DNA of 64,000 nucleotides from Ananas comosus (Eukaryota; Streptophyta; Magnoliopsida; Poales; Bromeliaceae): NCBI RefSeq assembly GCF_001540865.1, contig NC_033627.1:8462955-8526954 (forward strand), read 5' to 3'. The notes beneath the pieces were generated by a model. It saw only the letters and a program-made list of their open reading frames with translations, had not been told where the DNA came from and ran no database searches. The position numbers and the translations under genes were made by a program. Of this stretch, positions 47,692 through 57,269 are shown piece after piece. Positions within the stretch are counted from its first letter, which is position 1; each line of letters begins with the position of its first letter.

Positions 47692-48688
47692 GTTCGTCTA
47701 ACTTTGGTACTAACTCAAAGCTTAAAAGGCCTATGCGCTCTTAAGGAAATTATAAGTTCTTTTTTTCTTGCTTAAATTTATGTTTGTTTGCTTCGTGGCT
47801 TAGATGCCGAGCAACTTCCACTTCCTTTTCTTTTCGATTTGTGCGTTCTCTCAAATTGGAGAATTTTTAAAATATTATAAATCATGAACCAAACAGGCCC
47901 AAAGGGTGAATCTCCATGCTTTAGTGTTCAGCATTTGGTATATTGATTAGATTTATTAGCTTTGATTTGGTCAAATGGTTGAATAGGCATGGAATTGGAC
48001 GATTTCTATTGATAATAGGATAATTTGCAATAGTTGAAATAGAATAAAGTTACAAATCATTGTCATCAATCGTTATTAAATTACGATGGATTTGGGTAGT
48101 CATTTCTCTGCAGATTGGGAAAATTTTGACTAATCTGAATAATTGTGGACAAGAATATAATTGCTGTCAGTGTCAGTTTACATAGCCAATTGTCCCCCAA
48201 AACAACAAACTATAATGGAAAGGATGAATTGCTCTCTCCCTATCATTTTTCTTTTCTTTCAATCTTCTCGTCTTCTCTTTGTTGGTTGTTTATGTCACTT
48301 TTAGCTATTTACACATCTCTTGGGATTTTATTGTGACTCGGCTATGATTTAAAGTGAGAAAATGATGGTTCTGTTTTGTGTGGAAGTCGTAAAAGTACGT
48401 GGTTTGATGCTGTCCAATTAGAACATTTCTTAATCAATTTGAATTTATATCGATGATTTACATATTTTCTCATACTTGTGGCAAGGGACAAGATGTTACT
48501 TTAAAGTGACAATTTCATAAAAATAGTTCTTCGATAGTTTTTCAGGTTTGATGGTGATGAGTCTTTTGTTCTTTGTTGTTTGTTATTTCTGTCTTGTCTA
48601 ATCTTATGTAATTTGTCGCTTAACTAGATTTCATAACCTTTACCTTCTTATTGTACTCTACTATTTGTAGTCACTTCGAAATCTGAAA
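47692..48688. other. CACTA filler up to the assembly join
   Basis: AT-rich, no recognised gene. Ends at the N at 48689. Confidence 0.45.
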
Positions 48689-48689
48689 N
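48689..48689. other. Single-N assembly join
   Basis: Sequence character changes here from AT-rich CACTA filler to a copia-type LTR end. Confidence 0.9.
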
Positions 48690-48934
48690 GGTTAAGAGAG
48701 GTTAAGTCCGTGGAGTCGGTAATCACCTTGTAATCTTTTCTCTTAGTGAATTATTTTTTTTCGCGTGTTGGTCCCGTGGGTTTTTCTCCAAGTTGGAGTT
48801 TTCCCACGTAAATCTCGGTGTGCTTTTTATTTTCCGCATTTATTTTTATTGCATCGAGATTTGTGGTTTTTGGCCGTTCACCTATTCACCCCCCTCTAGG
48901 TGATAGATACAATCTAGATAGATCCTTGGGCTCC
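48690..48934 (+). repeat. Sirevirus/copia LTR 3' end
   Basis: Features of a copia U5: GGTCCCGTGGGTTTTTCTCC, TTTTCCCACGTAAATCTCGG and TTCACCCCCCTCTAGG. The upstream part is cut by the join, and chromovirus integrase follows without a primer site. Confidence 0.55.
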
Positions 48935-49750
48935 TCAAAACTTTCAGCCTTAGGCACTCGATTGGATTCAGACTGCTTTCCACCCGCAGAGTGACGGGCA
49001 GTCGGAGCGCACTATTAAGACTTTAGAAGATATGCTCGGGCATGTGTGATTGACTTTCAGGGAGGATGGTCGCAGCATCTAGCGATGGTGGAGTTTGCTT
49101 ATAATAATAGTTATCAAGCAAGCATCAAGATTGCGCCCTTCGAAGCACTTTATGGACGGAAGTGTAGATCGCCACTTCATTAGAGTGAAGTTGGCGAGAG
49201 ATTGGCTTTAGGCCCTGATGTGCTCCAGGAAGCTGAGGACAAGGTTCGAATTACTCGGGAGCGACTTTTGACGGCACAGTGTAGACAGAGAAGCTACGCC
49301 GATCGACGGCGGCGAGACTTGGAGTTCCAAGTTGGAGACCATGTATTTTTGAAGGTCTCACCGACTAGAGGGATCAGGAGATTCGAAATTTGGGGTAAGT
49401 TGAGCCCCCGATTCGTTGGACCGTATGAGATCTTAGAGCGGGTAGGTCCGGTAGCGTATCGACTTGCTCTACCACTGAACTTATCGGGCGTGCACGACGT
49501 CTTTCATGCATCGGTCCTTCGGAAGTACGTCTTCGACCCGACTCATGTGTTGGATGCTACACCTGTAGAGTTGCGGGATGACCTGAGTTTCGAGGAGCTA
49601 CCAGTGAGGATCTTGGCTCGCGAGGTGCGGAATCGGGATATTCCGTATGTGAAGGTTCTTTGAAGCAACCACGAGGAGCGAGAGGCCACGTGGGAGCTGG
49701 AGAGTGCTTTGCAGGAGCGCTACCCCCATCTCTTTCAGATGGAGTTTTGA
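48935..49750 (+). pseudogene. Chromovirus integrase C-terminal half and chromodomain
   Basis: Begins with the integrase core end (HPQSDGQSE-like, frameshifted), then [30 protein letters not shown], the GPY/F-type domain (VGPYEILERVGPVAYRL, LPLNLSGVHDVFHASVLRKY) and a chromodomain (RNRDIPYVKVL, EREATWELE). An open frame of 153 codons covers 49202-49663. A TAG near 49182 and a TGA near 49661 both replace Trp codons, G-to-A changes consistent with decay of methylated DNA. It ends with TGA at 49748-49750. Confidence 0.8.
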
Positions 49751-49957
49751 GGTATGTAGTTGCTTCGAGTTTCGCGGACGAAACTCCTTTTTAGGAGCGG
49801 TGAATGTAACACATTGGACCTGTGCAAATTGCGAGGTTCGAGTGCTTTACTTGGATTCCGAGCTTTTCCATACTTGGTGGAAGGTCGTAGACTGTATTCC
49901 GACCTAAAAGTTCGAATTCCTGGATTTTGGCTAAGTCCTGAGAGTTTTTACTCTCGG

Positions 49958-50114
49958 AGACCGGTCCCTGGTGGGAGAGACCGGTACCCCTCGGAACAGT
50001 GTCGCGGCAAAACCTGAGGCAACCGGTCCCTGGCTGGGAGAGACCGGTCCCCGAGAGCATGTTTTGCGGGAGGGTCCTGAGGGACCGGTCCCAGCTGGGA
50101 GAGACCGGTCCCTC
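49958..50114. promoter_or_regulatory. GGGACCGGTCTC array, LTR U3
   Basis: Six ACCGGT cores in facing pairs, 150-310 bp from the LTR start. Confidence 0.5.
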
Positions 50115-51410
50115 TGGGCGAAAATTGCCCAGACCCGGGCAGTGCACAGGTTGGATTTTTGAGGGACCTATATTGATTTTGTTACATGAGAGGGCTTACA
50201 GGCCATTTCCTCTCCCTCTTACCCTCATTTCTCTCCCTCACACTCTCTCTACACCTCTAGAAAGAGAAGAAGAAGAAGAGGAAGAAGAAGGAAGAGAAGA
50301 AGAGCAAGCCTGGAGGGGTTTTGGACTTTCCCCACACCCTCTCTTCTCACCCTTGGAGGCTTGGAGCTTGGACTTGGAGCATTGTAGAGGATCAATCTTT
50401 AACCCTTGAGGATTTTGAGCTTGGTTTGGTGCATCCTAGAGGTAAGTGGCTAGTTTTCTTCCTCTAGATCCTAGTTTTGGAGCTTTACTCTAGAGGAAAC
50501 CCTAGATTTTGGGATTTAGGGTTTATTTTTGGAATTTTCGATTTGAGGGCTTTGGGACCCAATTGATTGGCTTAGAATCTTTGTTTAGGTTGTATTGGAA
50601 GGGTTCTAACTCCCATTTGGAGATCGAGAGAGCACCCTTCGCATTTTGTGAGTTTTTCTCCACCTTAGCTTGAGATGGTTAATGATTGAGCTTTGTTTTG
50701 TTCGTAAGGTCCGTTTGACTCTCATTCCTACATCTTTAGGGTGCTAGGAGACTAGTGGGCATCTTCGTCGGAGCTTACGAAGAGTTGCAAGAGTTTTGGT
50801 GGGTTTGACCTAGCCTACAATATGAGAAATGCTCATATTTGGTGATTTATGCTTTGTAAAGTGAAAATTCATGCATTTTCATGCTAAATGTATTTATTGT
50901 GAATTTTAGAATGCTTAACATCCCTATGTCATGTACAATAAAATTTCGGATCTCTATGTAGTAGAGAGTTGCATGTAAGGCTTACACTAGCTTTTGGCAT
51001 TCTTATGTTGGACTTGGGACCATGTTTCTTACAATGGAAATGAGCATTGTTTCATGCATTTAAACCTATGCCTAGTTGAGATACAAAGAAGTTTAGTAGT
51101 CCTTAAGGGGCTTGGGGGCTTGTACTACTTGAGAATATTTGGGTTAATGTCATAAAAGGGCATTGAGCTCGGGTTACATGTGAACCTAGTACTAATGTCA
51201 TAAATGGGGTATGGAATATGAAATGTGTTTAGCTTGTAGCAAGGCTTAAGTGTCATAAAGAGGCACTAAGCATAGTGAGTGGTAAAACATCACATTGAGA
51301 CATAGAACTAGACCGTTAGGTTACTAGTGCATATTACCATATTAGAGACGTGACGATTGGATACTTGAGACGATGACTTGCTTGCTTGCCATTTGTGCTC
51401 ATTCGCACAT

Positions 51411-51436
51411 GCTTGTGAGGGTCGCTCTCTACAAGC
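51411..51436 (+). other. LTR stem-loop type 1, copy 10
   Basis: Arms GCTTGTGAGGG and CTCTACAAGC, loop TCGCT, one inner mismatch. Confidence 0.55.
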
Positions 51437-51944
51437 CGGCACTCCAGAGTTGGCCTACGCGACTTTTGCTCACCCGTGAGGTATAGAGAAGCCTACGGGG
51501 TCGGGAAGGATAGACTCATTTCCAGAGTGAAAATGCTGGAGCTACCACCGACACTTAGGCGGCGCAAGCCGGACTACACTCGTGTAGGTCCTAAAACAAG
51601 ATTGAGCTTGGACATAAACTCTTAAACATGAATCACTACTAGATAAATCATAGTAGTTGGATCACTTGGCATATTTATAGGGTGGCTTTGAGATTTTGGG
51701 ACATGTAGTATATTTGATAGAATTGCTTTGCATCTTAGTATACTTGACAGTTATGATGAACATATTCCCCTTGTATTGGCATATTCAATCATGATAGCAT
51801 TGATACACATCATGTTTACATGTGGCATAGTAGCATAGCATTTCATACATGCTTTCAATTCAGCAGCTTAGTATTGTTTAATATTATCGTTACTTATCCC
51901 TTTTCTTTGGGCCTAGTGGTGCATTGTGCTAAGGTCAGTAATTG

Positions 51945-51976
51945 CTCACTGGGAACTATAAATTATAGTTCTCACG
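51945..51976 (+). other. LTR stem-loop type 2, copy 9
   Basis: Nearly the same as copy 7: GGGAACTATAA and TTATAGTTCTCACG. Confidence 0.55.
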
Positions 51977-52285
51977 CCCTCTGTTTCATGTTTATATTTC
52001 AGAGCCTTCCACTCCGGGCGAGGCTAGGGACTGCGAAAAGGGTATCGCCATGAGCTAGCTTGTGAGCGACGGGCGTTCACTAGGTGGTCTACCTCTTCTT
52101 TGTTTGCTTTTTGGAGAGGAGAAGAGTTGTACCTTCTATAGTGACCACCATTTTTGTAGTACTTTTGGGATACTCTTGTACTTACTTTATCCTTATGGTT
52201 GGCAGTTTACTTTTCTCTTTCTCTACTTGTTGTCTGTTGTTAGCTGTTAGTAGCTCTGATATCTCTAGTGACTTTATTCCTTCTG

Positions 52286-52957
52286 TGTAACACACTGGTC
52301 CTTTGCAAATTGCGAGGTTCGAGTGTTTGGACGGTGTCCTGAGTTTTTCCAGACTTTCTGGTGGGTCGTAGACAGTGTTCCGACCTATGGCTCGTATCCC
52401 GAGGATTGAGGTTTGAAGCTTAGCACCAAAATCCGAAAAATCGAATTTTTTGTTAGCTCCCGGGTAGCCTTAAGAGGGCTGTGTACCGGTACGGGGTGAT
52501 GGCTGTACCGGTACAGCCATCAACATTGGCTGCTTTTCAGCCAACCCGAGGCTCGGGTTTGGCTATTTCGTGGGATGTGTACCGGTACGTGGGCCCGTGT
52601 ACCGGTACGCAGTGGTAGTTTTTGAGCAGTTTGAATTGCAGGGGGTTTTTCGCAATTGTGGCTATTCTATATAGCACCCACGCCCTCTTGAGCCTTCCCT
52701 GAGCTGAGGAAGGAGGAGATCAAAGTAAGGGAGCCCTCCATCCCTTACCTTCCATTTTATTTGGTTTTTTGAAGCTTTTATGCCTCATTTTTGCTATTTT
52801 TGCACCTTAGAGGCTTTTTTTCCACCATTGGAGAGGACTTGGAGCTTTGTTAGAGGCTTGTTGGAGAGGAGAACTTCAACCCTATTTGATTTGGAGCCTA
52901 GTTGGGAGCTTCTTGAGAGGTTAGAAACTTGTTTTCTCCTTTTGATCCTTGTTTTGC
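52286..52957 (+). repeat. Second chromovirus LTR, 5' part only
   Basis: Starts TGTAACACACTGGTCC after TTCTG. It carries four GTACCGGTAC palindromes, then a leader similar to the partial LTR at 10701. It stops where a CACTA left end begins at 52958; the remainder is not found after 59249. Confidence 0.7.
52493..52607. promoter_or_regulatory. Four GTACCGGTAC palindromes, LTR U3
   Basis: At 52493, 52504, 52578 and 52598 (the first and last two have G after the core palindrome). Confidence 0.5.
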
Positions 52958-53160
52958 CACTACAACAGAATTACCTTTTAGTGGCAATTTAGTAACGGCG
53001 ATTATGAAATGGTCGCAATTGATTAATATCTAATTATACTTTAGCGGCGATTGTTTCAAACTGTATATGTTTACCGACCAATATTTATATATTAAATAAA
53101 TTTAATTAAACCCTAATAAAATCCTAACCCTAACCCTCACCGAAACCAACCCGATCCCAC
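52958..53160 (+). repeat. Second CACTA left end
   Basis: CACTACAACAGAATTACC followed by TAGTGGCAATTTAGTAACGG, clearly related to 41992-42190 but diverged. The preceding bases (TGC) do not match those after 59249, so these two ends are not from one simple insertion. Confidence 0.7.
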
Positions 53161-53168
53161 TCCCCCAC

Positions 53169-53629
53169 ATGCCTCCCCTGTGTCCACCACATCTCTCCCT
53201 CACCCCCCTCATCTCCCTCACCCCCTCATCCTCCTCAAACCCACGACGACCATGGCCACCACGGTGGCGGCGACCATGGCCACCACGGCGGCGGCGACGA
53301 CGACGACGACGACGACCCCTTCCTCCCCACCGGCTTCATCACCGCCTTCTCCGCCTGGTCCCTCGAGCCCGCCCCCGTCTTTGCCCGCCACCGTCTTCGC
53401 CCGCCCCCGTCTTCGCCCGCTCCGCCCTCTCCTTCTCCGGCTACCTCGTCGAGCTCGAGCGTGGCGGTGGCGGCAGCGGAGGAGGAGGAGGAGGAGGCGG
53501 TGGCGGCGCCGATCCCTCGGGGCCGCTCGTCTCCGTCGACAACCTCCGAGCCTACCTGCAAATCATCAACAACGCCTCTATTCTAGGGCTCGATCACGAC
53601 ATCGCGGATCACGCCTTTGAGCTCTTTAG
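53169..53629 (+). pseudogene. TFIIB-related protein, captured 5' exon
   Basis: An open frame with Pro/Arg-rich and Gly-rich expansions ends in VDNLRAYLQIINNASILGLD and HDIADHAFELF, a cyclin-fold start resembling plant-specific TFIIB-related factors of the PTF2/pBRP type. A donor (AG then GTTCGT) ends the exon at 53629. The low-complexity part (GAC and GGAGGA repeats) has no family resemblance. TFIIB-type proteins help RNA polymerases start transcription. The specific member is a guess. Confidence 0.5.
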
Positions 53630-53726
53630 GTTCGTAATTTTGCTTCGATTTTTCCTTCGTTTCTTCGGGAATTTAGAAACAAGTCACAATTGTTTGTTAA
53701 TTTTGGATCTCAAAATGAGGTTGCAG

Positions 53727-53816
53727 GGAGAGGGTAAAGAGAGAAAGGATGGAGATTGGGAGACTGTTGAAGGAAAGAAGAAGCCTCATCATCCACCACT
53801 CAGGAGACAGCACCAG
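53727..53816 (+). pseudogene. Exon-like charged segment, unknown
   Basis: Between acceptor TTGCAG and donor GTTTTT. Encodes a charged peptide with KDGDWETVEGKKKP. Not recognised with confidence; a different source gene from the neighbouring exon is likely. Confidence 0.35.
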
Positions 53817-54234
53817 GTTTTTTTTTTTTTTTTTGGCTTTGCATTTGTCAAAAAAATTATTTATCTTCTATTACTTGTATTTTCTGTGCTATTTCGGTGC
53901 TAATTCAATCAATATGGAGCTTTATTAGTTCTCAATTCGGTGAATTAGTAGTGTAGAGTTACTGGGAATCTGAATCTTTTTGGGTGTACAACAGGTTTTC
54001 CGTTCATAATCTGATGAGGATAGATAGATATGGTGTTAAAAGCTAATGTTATGTCAATTTGTTTATTTTAGCGATTTTTTGCTTTACATGCAGGAAAAGT
54101 GTTATTGTTGAGTTAGGTGAATATTGAACAGTCAATAAGTTTCCATTGTAGGGCAAAACACGGAATATGATTTTTTGAGTTTAATTTGTGCCGTAACTCG
54201 TCGAGTTAATATTATATTTTTTGAGTTTAATTTG

Positions 54235-54379
54235 TGGCAACACGATCGCGTAGAGATCATCGCCAATGACCAGGGGAACCGCACCACCCCTTCCTACGTC
54301 GCCTTCACCGACAGCGAAAGGCTCATCGGCGACGCCGCCAAGAACCAGGTCGCCATGAACCCCACCAATACCGTCTTCG
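54235..54379 (+). pseudogene. Cytosolic HSP70 first-exon fragment
   Basis: Encodes [20 protein letters not shown] followed by [20 protein letters not shown] and MNPTNTVF, the N-terminal ATPase start of cytosolic plant HSP70. It ends at a GTGAGA donor in the codon after TVF, exactly where plant HSC70 genes have their intron. The start is broken: the normal lead-in is replaced by AT-rich sequence that is duplicated (TTTTTTGAGTTTAATTTGTG twice, 54171-54237). The minus-strand ORF over it is a shadow. Confidence 0.85.
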
Positions 54380-54682
54380 GTGAGATCTCTTCCCCCTTTT
54401 AGAGCCATAAATGCTAGATCTGTTTGTATCTTACTTAGATCTGGGATAAGGGGCGTGTTCTTAGTTGTTTTTGTTGTAGACCTGTGATTTGATTTATGTT
54501 GTTTGACTCACTTTCAGTGTTTTTGATAGATCTGTTTCGGTTGCGTTCCCAACTGCATGAGCGGTTATAGTTTTTTTATATTATGACCCTTCTAGTCACT
54601 TGTTTTGGAGCTTATTTCTTATACAAATACGAATCTCCTTATAATTCACATTACAATAATTCACATTACAATAAAAACACCG

Positions 54683-54724
54683 CCAAACAGATCTAGCATT
54701 ACAATAAATGCTAGATCTGTTTGG
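54683..54724. repeat. Perfect 18-bp inverted repeat, 6-bp loop
   Basis: CCAAACAGATCTAGCATT and AATGCTAGATCTGTTTGG around ACAATA. The arm also matches intron sequence at 54409-54424 after the HSP70 exon, so it looks like an inverted copy of nearby sequence. Confidence 0.85.
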
Positions 54725-54840
54725 ATGCATGCCACTTAATTTATTCTGTCCTCAACCTTATTTTTCTGTGACATCCCCATACAGTTGTGTAGGACCATCC
54801 ATCCCCCCATATTCCTCCCCTTTGCACACCTCCTCACTAC

Positions 54841-54850
54841 TCTATATATA
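54841..54850 (+). promoter_or_regulatory. TATA box of the captured peroxidase
   Basis: CTATATATAA about 130 bp before the peroxidase ATG, followed by a purine-rich leader (GAAAGAAAGAAAGA). The promoter was captured with the gene start. Confidence 0.6.
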
Positions 54851-54978
54851 AACAAATCTACCATGAGCACTTTGCACATCATTTATAGAGAGATAATTAT
54901 AAGAGTGTGTGTGTTTGTAAAAAGAAAGAAAGAAAGATAGAAGAGAGATAAAAAACAAAAACAAAGAAGAAGCAAGCA

Positions 54979-55388
54979 ATGGGAATTAAGAAGTACCGCA
55001 TACTAGTACTATTGTTCTCAGTTCTCCTATCCCTGCTCATTGTTGAGACACCCACGGCTGCTGCCCAACTGAGCCAGAATTACTATGCCGGCATCTGTCC
55101 GAACGTCGAGTCCGTCGTGCGCAGCGTCGTCTCGTAGCGCCTGCAGCAGAGCTTCGCCGCCGGCGCTGGCACCCTCCGCCTCTTCTTCCACGACTGCTTC
55201 GTCCGGGTGCGCCTCCTCGGATGCCTGAATTCTTCTCCTCTGACCAGGTTGCCGAACGTTCTGACACGCCGCAATTGGCATGGTTTCAGGGCTGCGACGC
55301 GTCGGTGCTGATCGCCAATCCGAACGGCGACGACGAGAGCCACAACGGTGCCGACCTGTTGCTGTCGGCGGACAGCGCAAATGCCTGA
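54979..55388 (+). pseudogene. Class III peroxidase, 5' part, premature stop
   Basis: ATG at 54979 opens a signal peptide (MGIKKYRILVLLFSVLLSLL), then QLSQNYYAGICPNVESVVRS, the mature start of secreted plant peroxidases. TAG at 55135-55137 interrupts exon 1. The frame continues to GAGTLRLFFHDCFVR, including the distal haem His and a Cys, then a small intron (about 55207-55289) and GCDASVLIANPNGDDE with the first calcium-site residues. It breaks after about 30 codons of exon 2; the proximal His and the rest are missing. These enzymes oxidise phenolics in the cell wall. This copy cannot make an active enzyme. Confidence 0.85.
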
Positions 55389-55397
55389 ATTCTTCTC
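55219..55397 (+). repeat. 17-bp direct repeat at the peroxidase breakpoint
   Basis: ATGCCTGAATTCTTCTC occurs in peroxidase intron 1 (from 55219) and again where exon 2 breaks off (from 55381). Confidence 0.75.
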
Positions 55398-55665
55398 ATA
55401 AAAATGTGGTTAGATTGCCTTGTTACTGCTTGGTTAATTCTCTATATTTGTGAGTTTTGATGCTACAGAATACCATTTAGGTTTAATTTGCTTGGATATT
55501 ATTGGCTTTTAACACTTGGTGTATCTGCTTTGAATACAAGTATGAAACAATTGAGATCTTAGGTCGTCTTATATTATCTTAATTATCTAGATATAGTTCG
55601 ATGGCTCTTTAGAATTTGACTTTGTTCATGGAGTTCGATGCTTGATGCGCACTGATGTGACTTAT

Positions 55666-55705
55666 TGTGGGATTATCTGTCAGCTATGTGACAGATAATC
55701 CCACA
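55666..55705. repeat. Perfect 16-bp inverted repeat, 8-bp loop
   Basis: TGTGGGATTATCTGTC and GACAGATAATCCCACA around AGCTATGT, between the peroxidase and helicase fragments. Confidence 0.85.
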
Positions 55706-55849
55706 CCTAAAAGTTCTAAAAATTTGTGATTAGCCTTCGCACATTAAAATACTTGGTACTAAAATACCAATGAGTAAAATGTCAACGAATATTTATTCTT
55801 TTCAGCACTTTGATTGCTGCAGATTTATCGGTACGACTTGTGTTATCAG

Positions 55850-55969
55850 GTCATAGATGAGGCTGATAAGTTGCTCGACATGGATTTTGAAAGAGCCATT
55901 GCTGACGTCTTGAAGGCTGTTCCCAAAGAACGTCAAACATACCTGTTTTCAGCTACTATGACTAAAAAG
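55850..55969 (+). pseudogene. DEAD-box RNA helicase exon fragment
   Basis: Encodes [20 protein letters not shown], then [20 protein letters not shown]: motif II (DEAD) and motif III (SAT) with the spacing seen in the RRP3/DDX47-type helicases (Arabidopsis RH10-like) that process ribosomal RNA. The expected donor after TKK reads GC instead of GT (55970-55971). Motif I and the second RecA domain are absent. Confidence 0.8.
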
Positions 55970-57209
55970 GCTGGTTTTGACTTTTTAAAATAGAAAATAA
56001 TTTTTATTGCAAATGCTGTTCTACATAAAAATGATCATATCTCTATCATGGTGTTCTAAATATAAATGTACTCTACTGACATTTTGTTGTTAGCTTTTTC
56101 TGATATTCCTTTTCTTTCCATTCATGTTGCAACTATAAATTTGGTCGTATTGAGGACATTGTTCAGCATTTTGCCTTCTGAACTATTAAGAGCTTCTCAC
56201 AGATAGTATATTGACTTCTGAATTTACATAAACACATTGAGCTAAGGAACTACTTCTATGAGGAAAATAGATTTCCTAGCTGGTCCTAATTGGCTCACAC
56301 AATTCTGTATTTTTTGAAGTCCCATTTCTTTAGTTTGTTATACACATGCATTGGTGATAAATGATGTTTTAGTTTTGATGCATGCAAGTTTGGATTAATT
56401 CTTGTGTTTCTGCAACATGTTGCAACTGATTTACCAGTTTGACTTGGATTATTAATTCTTTTAATGCTCTGTTGTCTCAAAATGTGCCAAGCTAGCAAGT
56501 CTTGCCAGTTTGACTTGGATTATTTGAGCCTTGACTGATCTACATGATTTGGTTAATTTGATGTCTGATACCGATGCACTAGATGGTATTCACCTTATTG
56601 GTCACTTTTCTGCATTGGCTAGCATTGGAATAAATCAGTTTTGCTTTCGTGTAAAACAAATTACAAAAGGGCACTATCTCTTAATCGAAATGGTGATTTT
56701 ACCTTTTTTTGCAGTCCCTGCAAAGTTCAGTGGTTCACTGCATTTACATTTTACCTTTTTTTGTTTTCAATTTGTCATTCCTAGGTACAATTTTGAGGAC
56801 AAAATAGTCTTATAATAATATATAAAGAAAAGAAATCTGCCTATGTGAATTGTGAAAGATAATTCTTATTTGATGTGGCAAGTCAATTTCTTGGAATTTA
56901 CTTAATGCCTAGTTTACATTTGTCAGTGAATGTATAGCTGTAAACAGTTGAATGAAACTGGTGTGGTTCTTGAGTTACACCCTGAATAAATGGCGTAGTT
57001 AAATGGAATTTGAATCAAACATTCAACTCCTTTTTATATTATTGGTACTTTAAGCTATTTAAATCAAGCTGCCTTTTACCTATATACTCTTTAGTTTATG
57101 AATAAATTCTGCTAGACATATGCGTTGATTGTTGTCATTGTTTCGTTTACACACAACATGCACACATGTGCTTATTTCATTGATATCTCATGTAGATCTT
57201 CACTTGTAG
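55970..57209. other. Filler between gene fragments
   Basis: AT-rich. A repeated phrase CCAGTTTGACTTGGATTATT occurs near 56435 and 56506. A 94-codon open frame at 56531-56815 has no recognisable domain. Confidence 0.4.
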
Positions 57210-57269
57210 GTGTGGAAACACTTTATTCAGTTTGAACAGACATATGGTGATTTGTCAAGCATGTTGAAG
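57210..57269 (+). pseudogene. CstF77 exon fragment
   Basis: A 60-bp exon between acceptor TTGTAG (57209) and donor GTACGA (57270). It encodes VWKHFIQFEQTYGDLSSMLK, the HAT-repeat segment of cleavage stimulation factor 77 (W.K.F..FEQTYGDL.SMLK). CstF77 holds the mRNA 3'-end cleavage complex together. Only this exon is recognised. Confidence 0.75.

Larger units (their letters stand above)
49805..52285 (+). repeat. Chromovirus 3' LTR, plus strand, end missing
   Basis: Starts TGTAACACATTGGACC after a weak polypurine tract (about 49791-49804) that follows the pol fragment. ACCGGT array at 49958-50114, CT-rich leader near 50210-50260, stem-loops at 51411 and 51945. Cut at 52285 by another LTR start. 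Confidence 0.75.

Noticed and set aside
54181..54408. Minus-strand ORF over the HSP70 fragment
   Set aside because: It is the antisense shadow of the conserved HSP70 exon.
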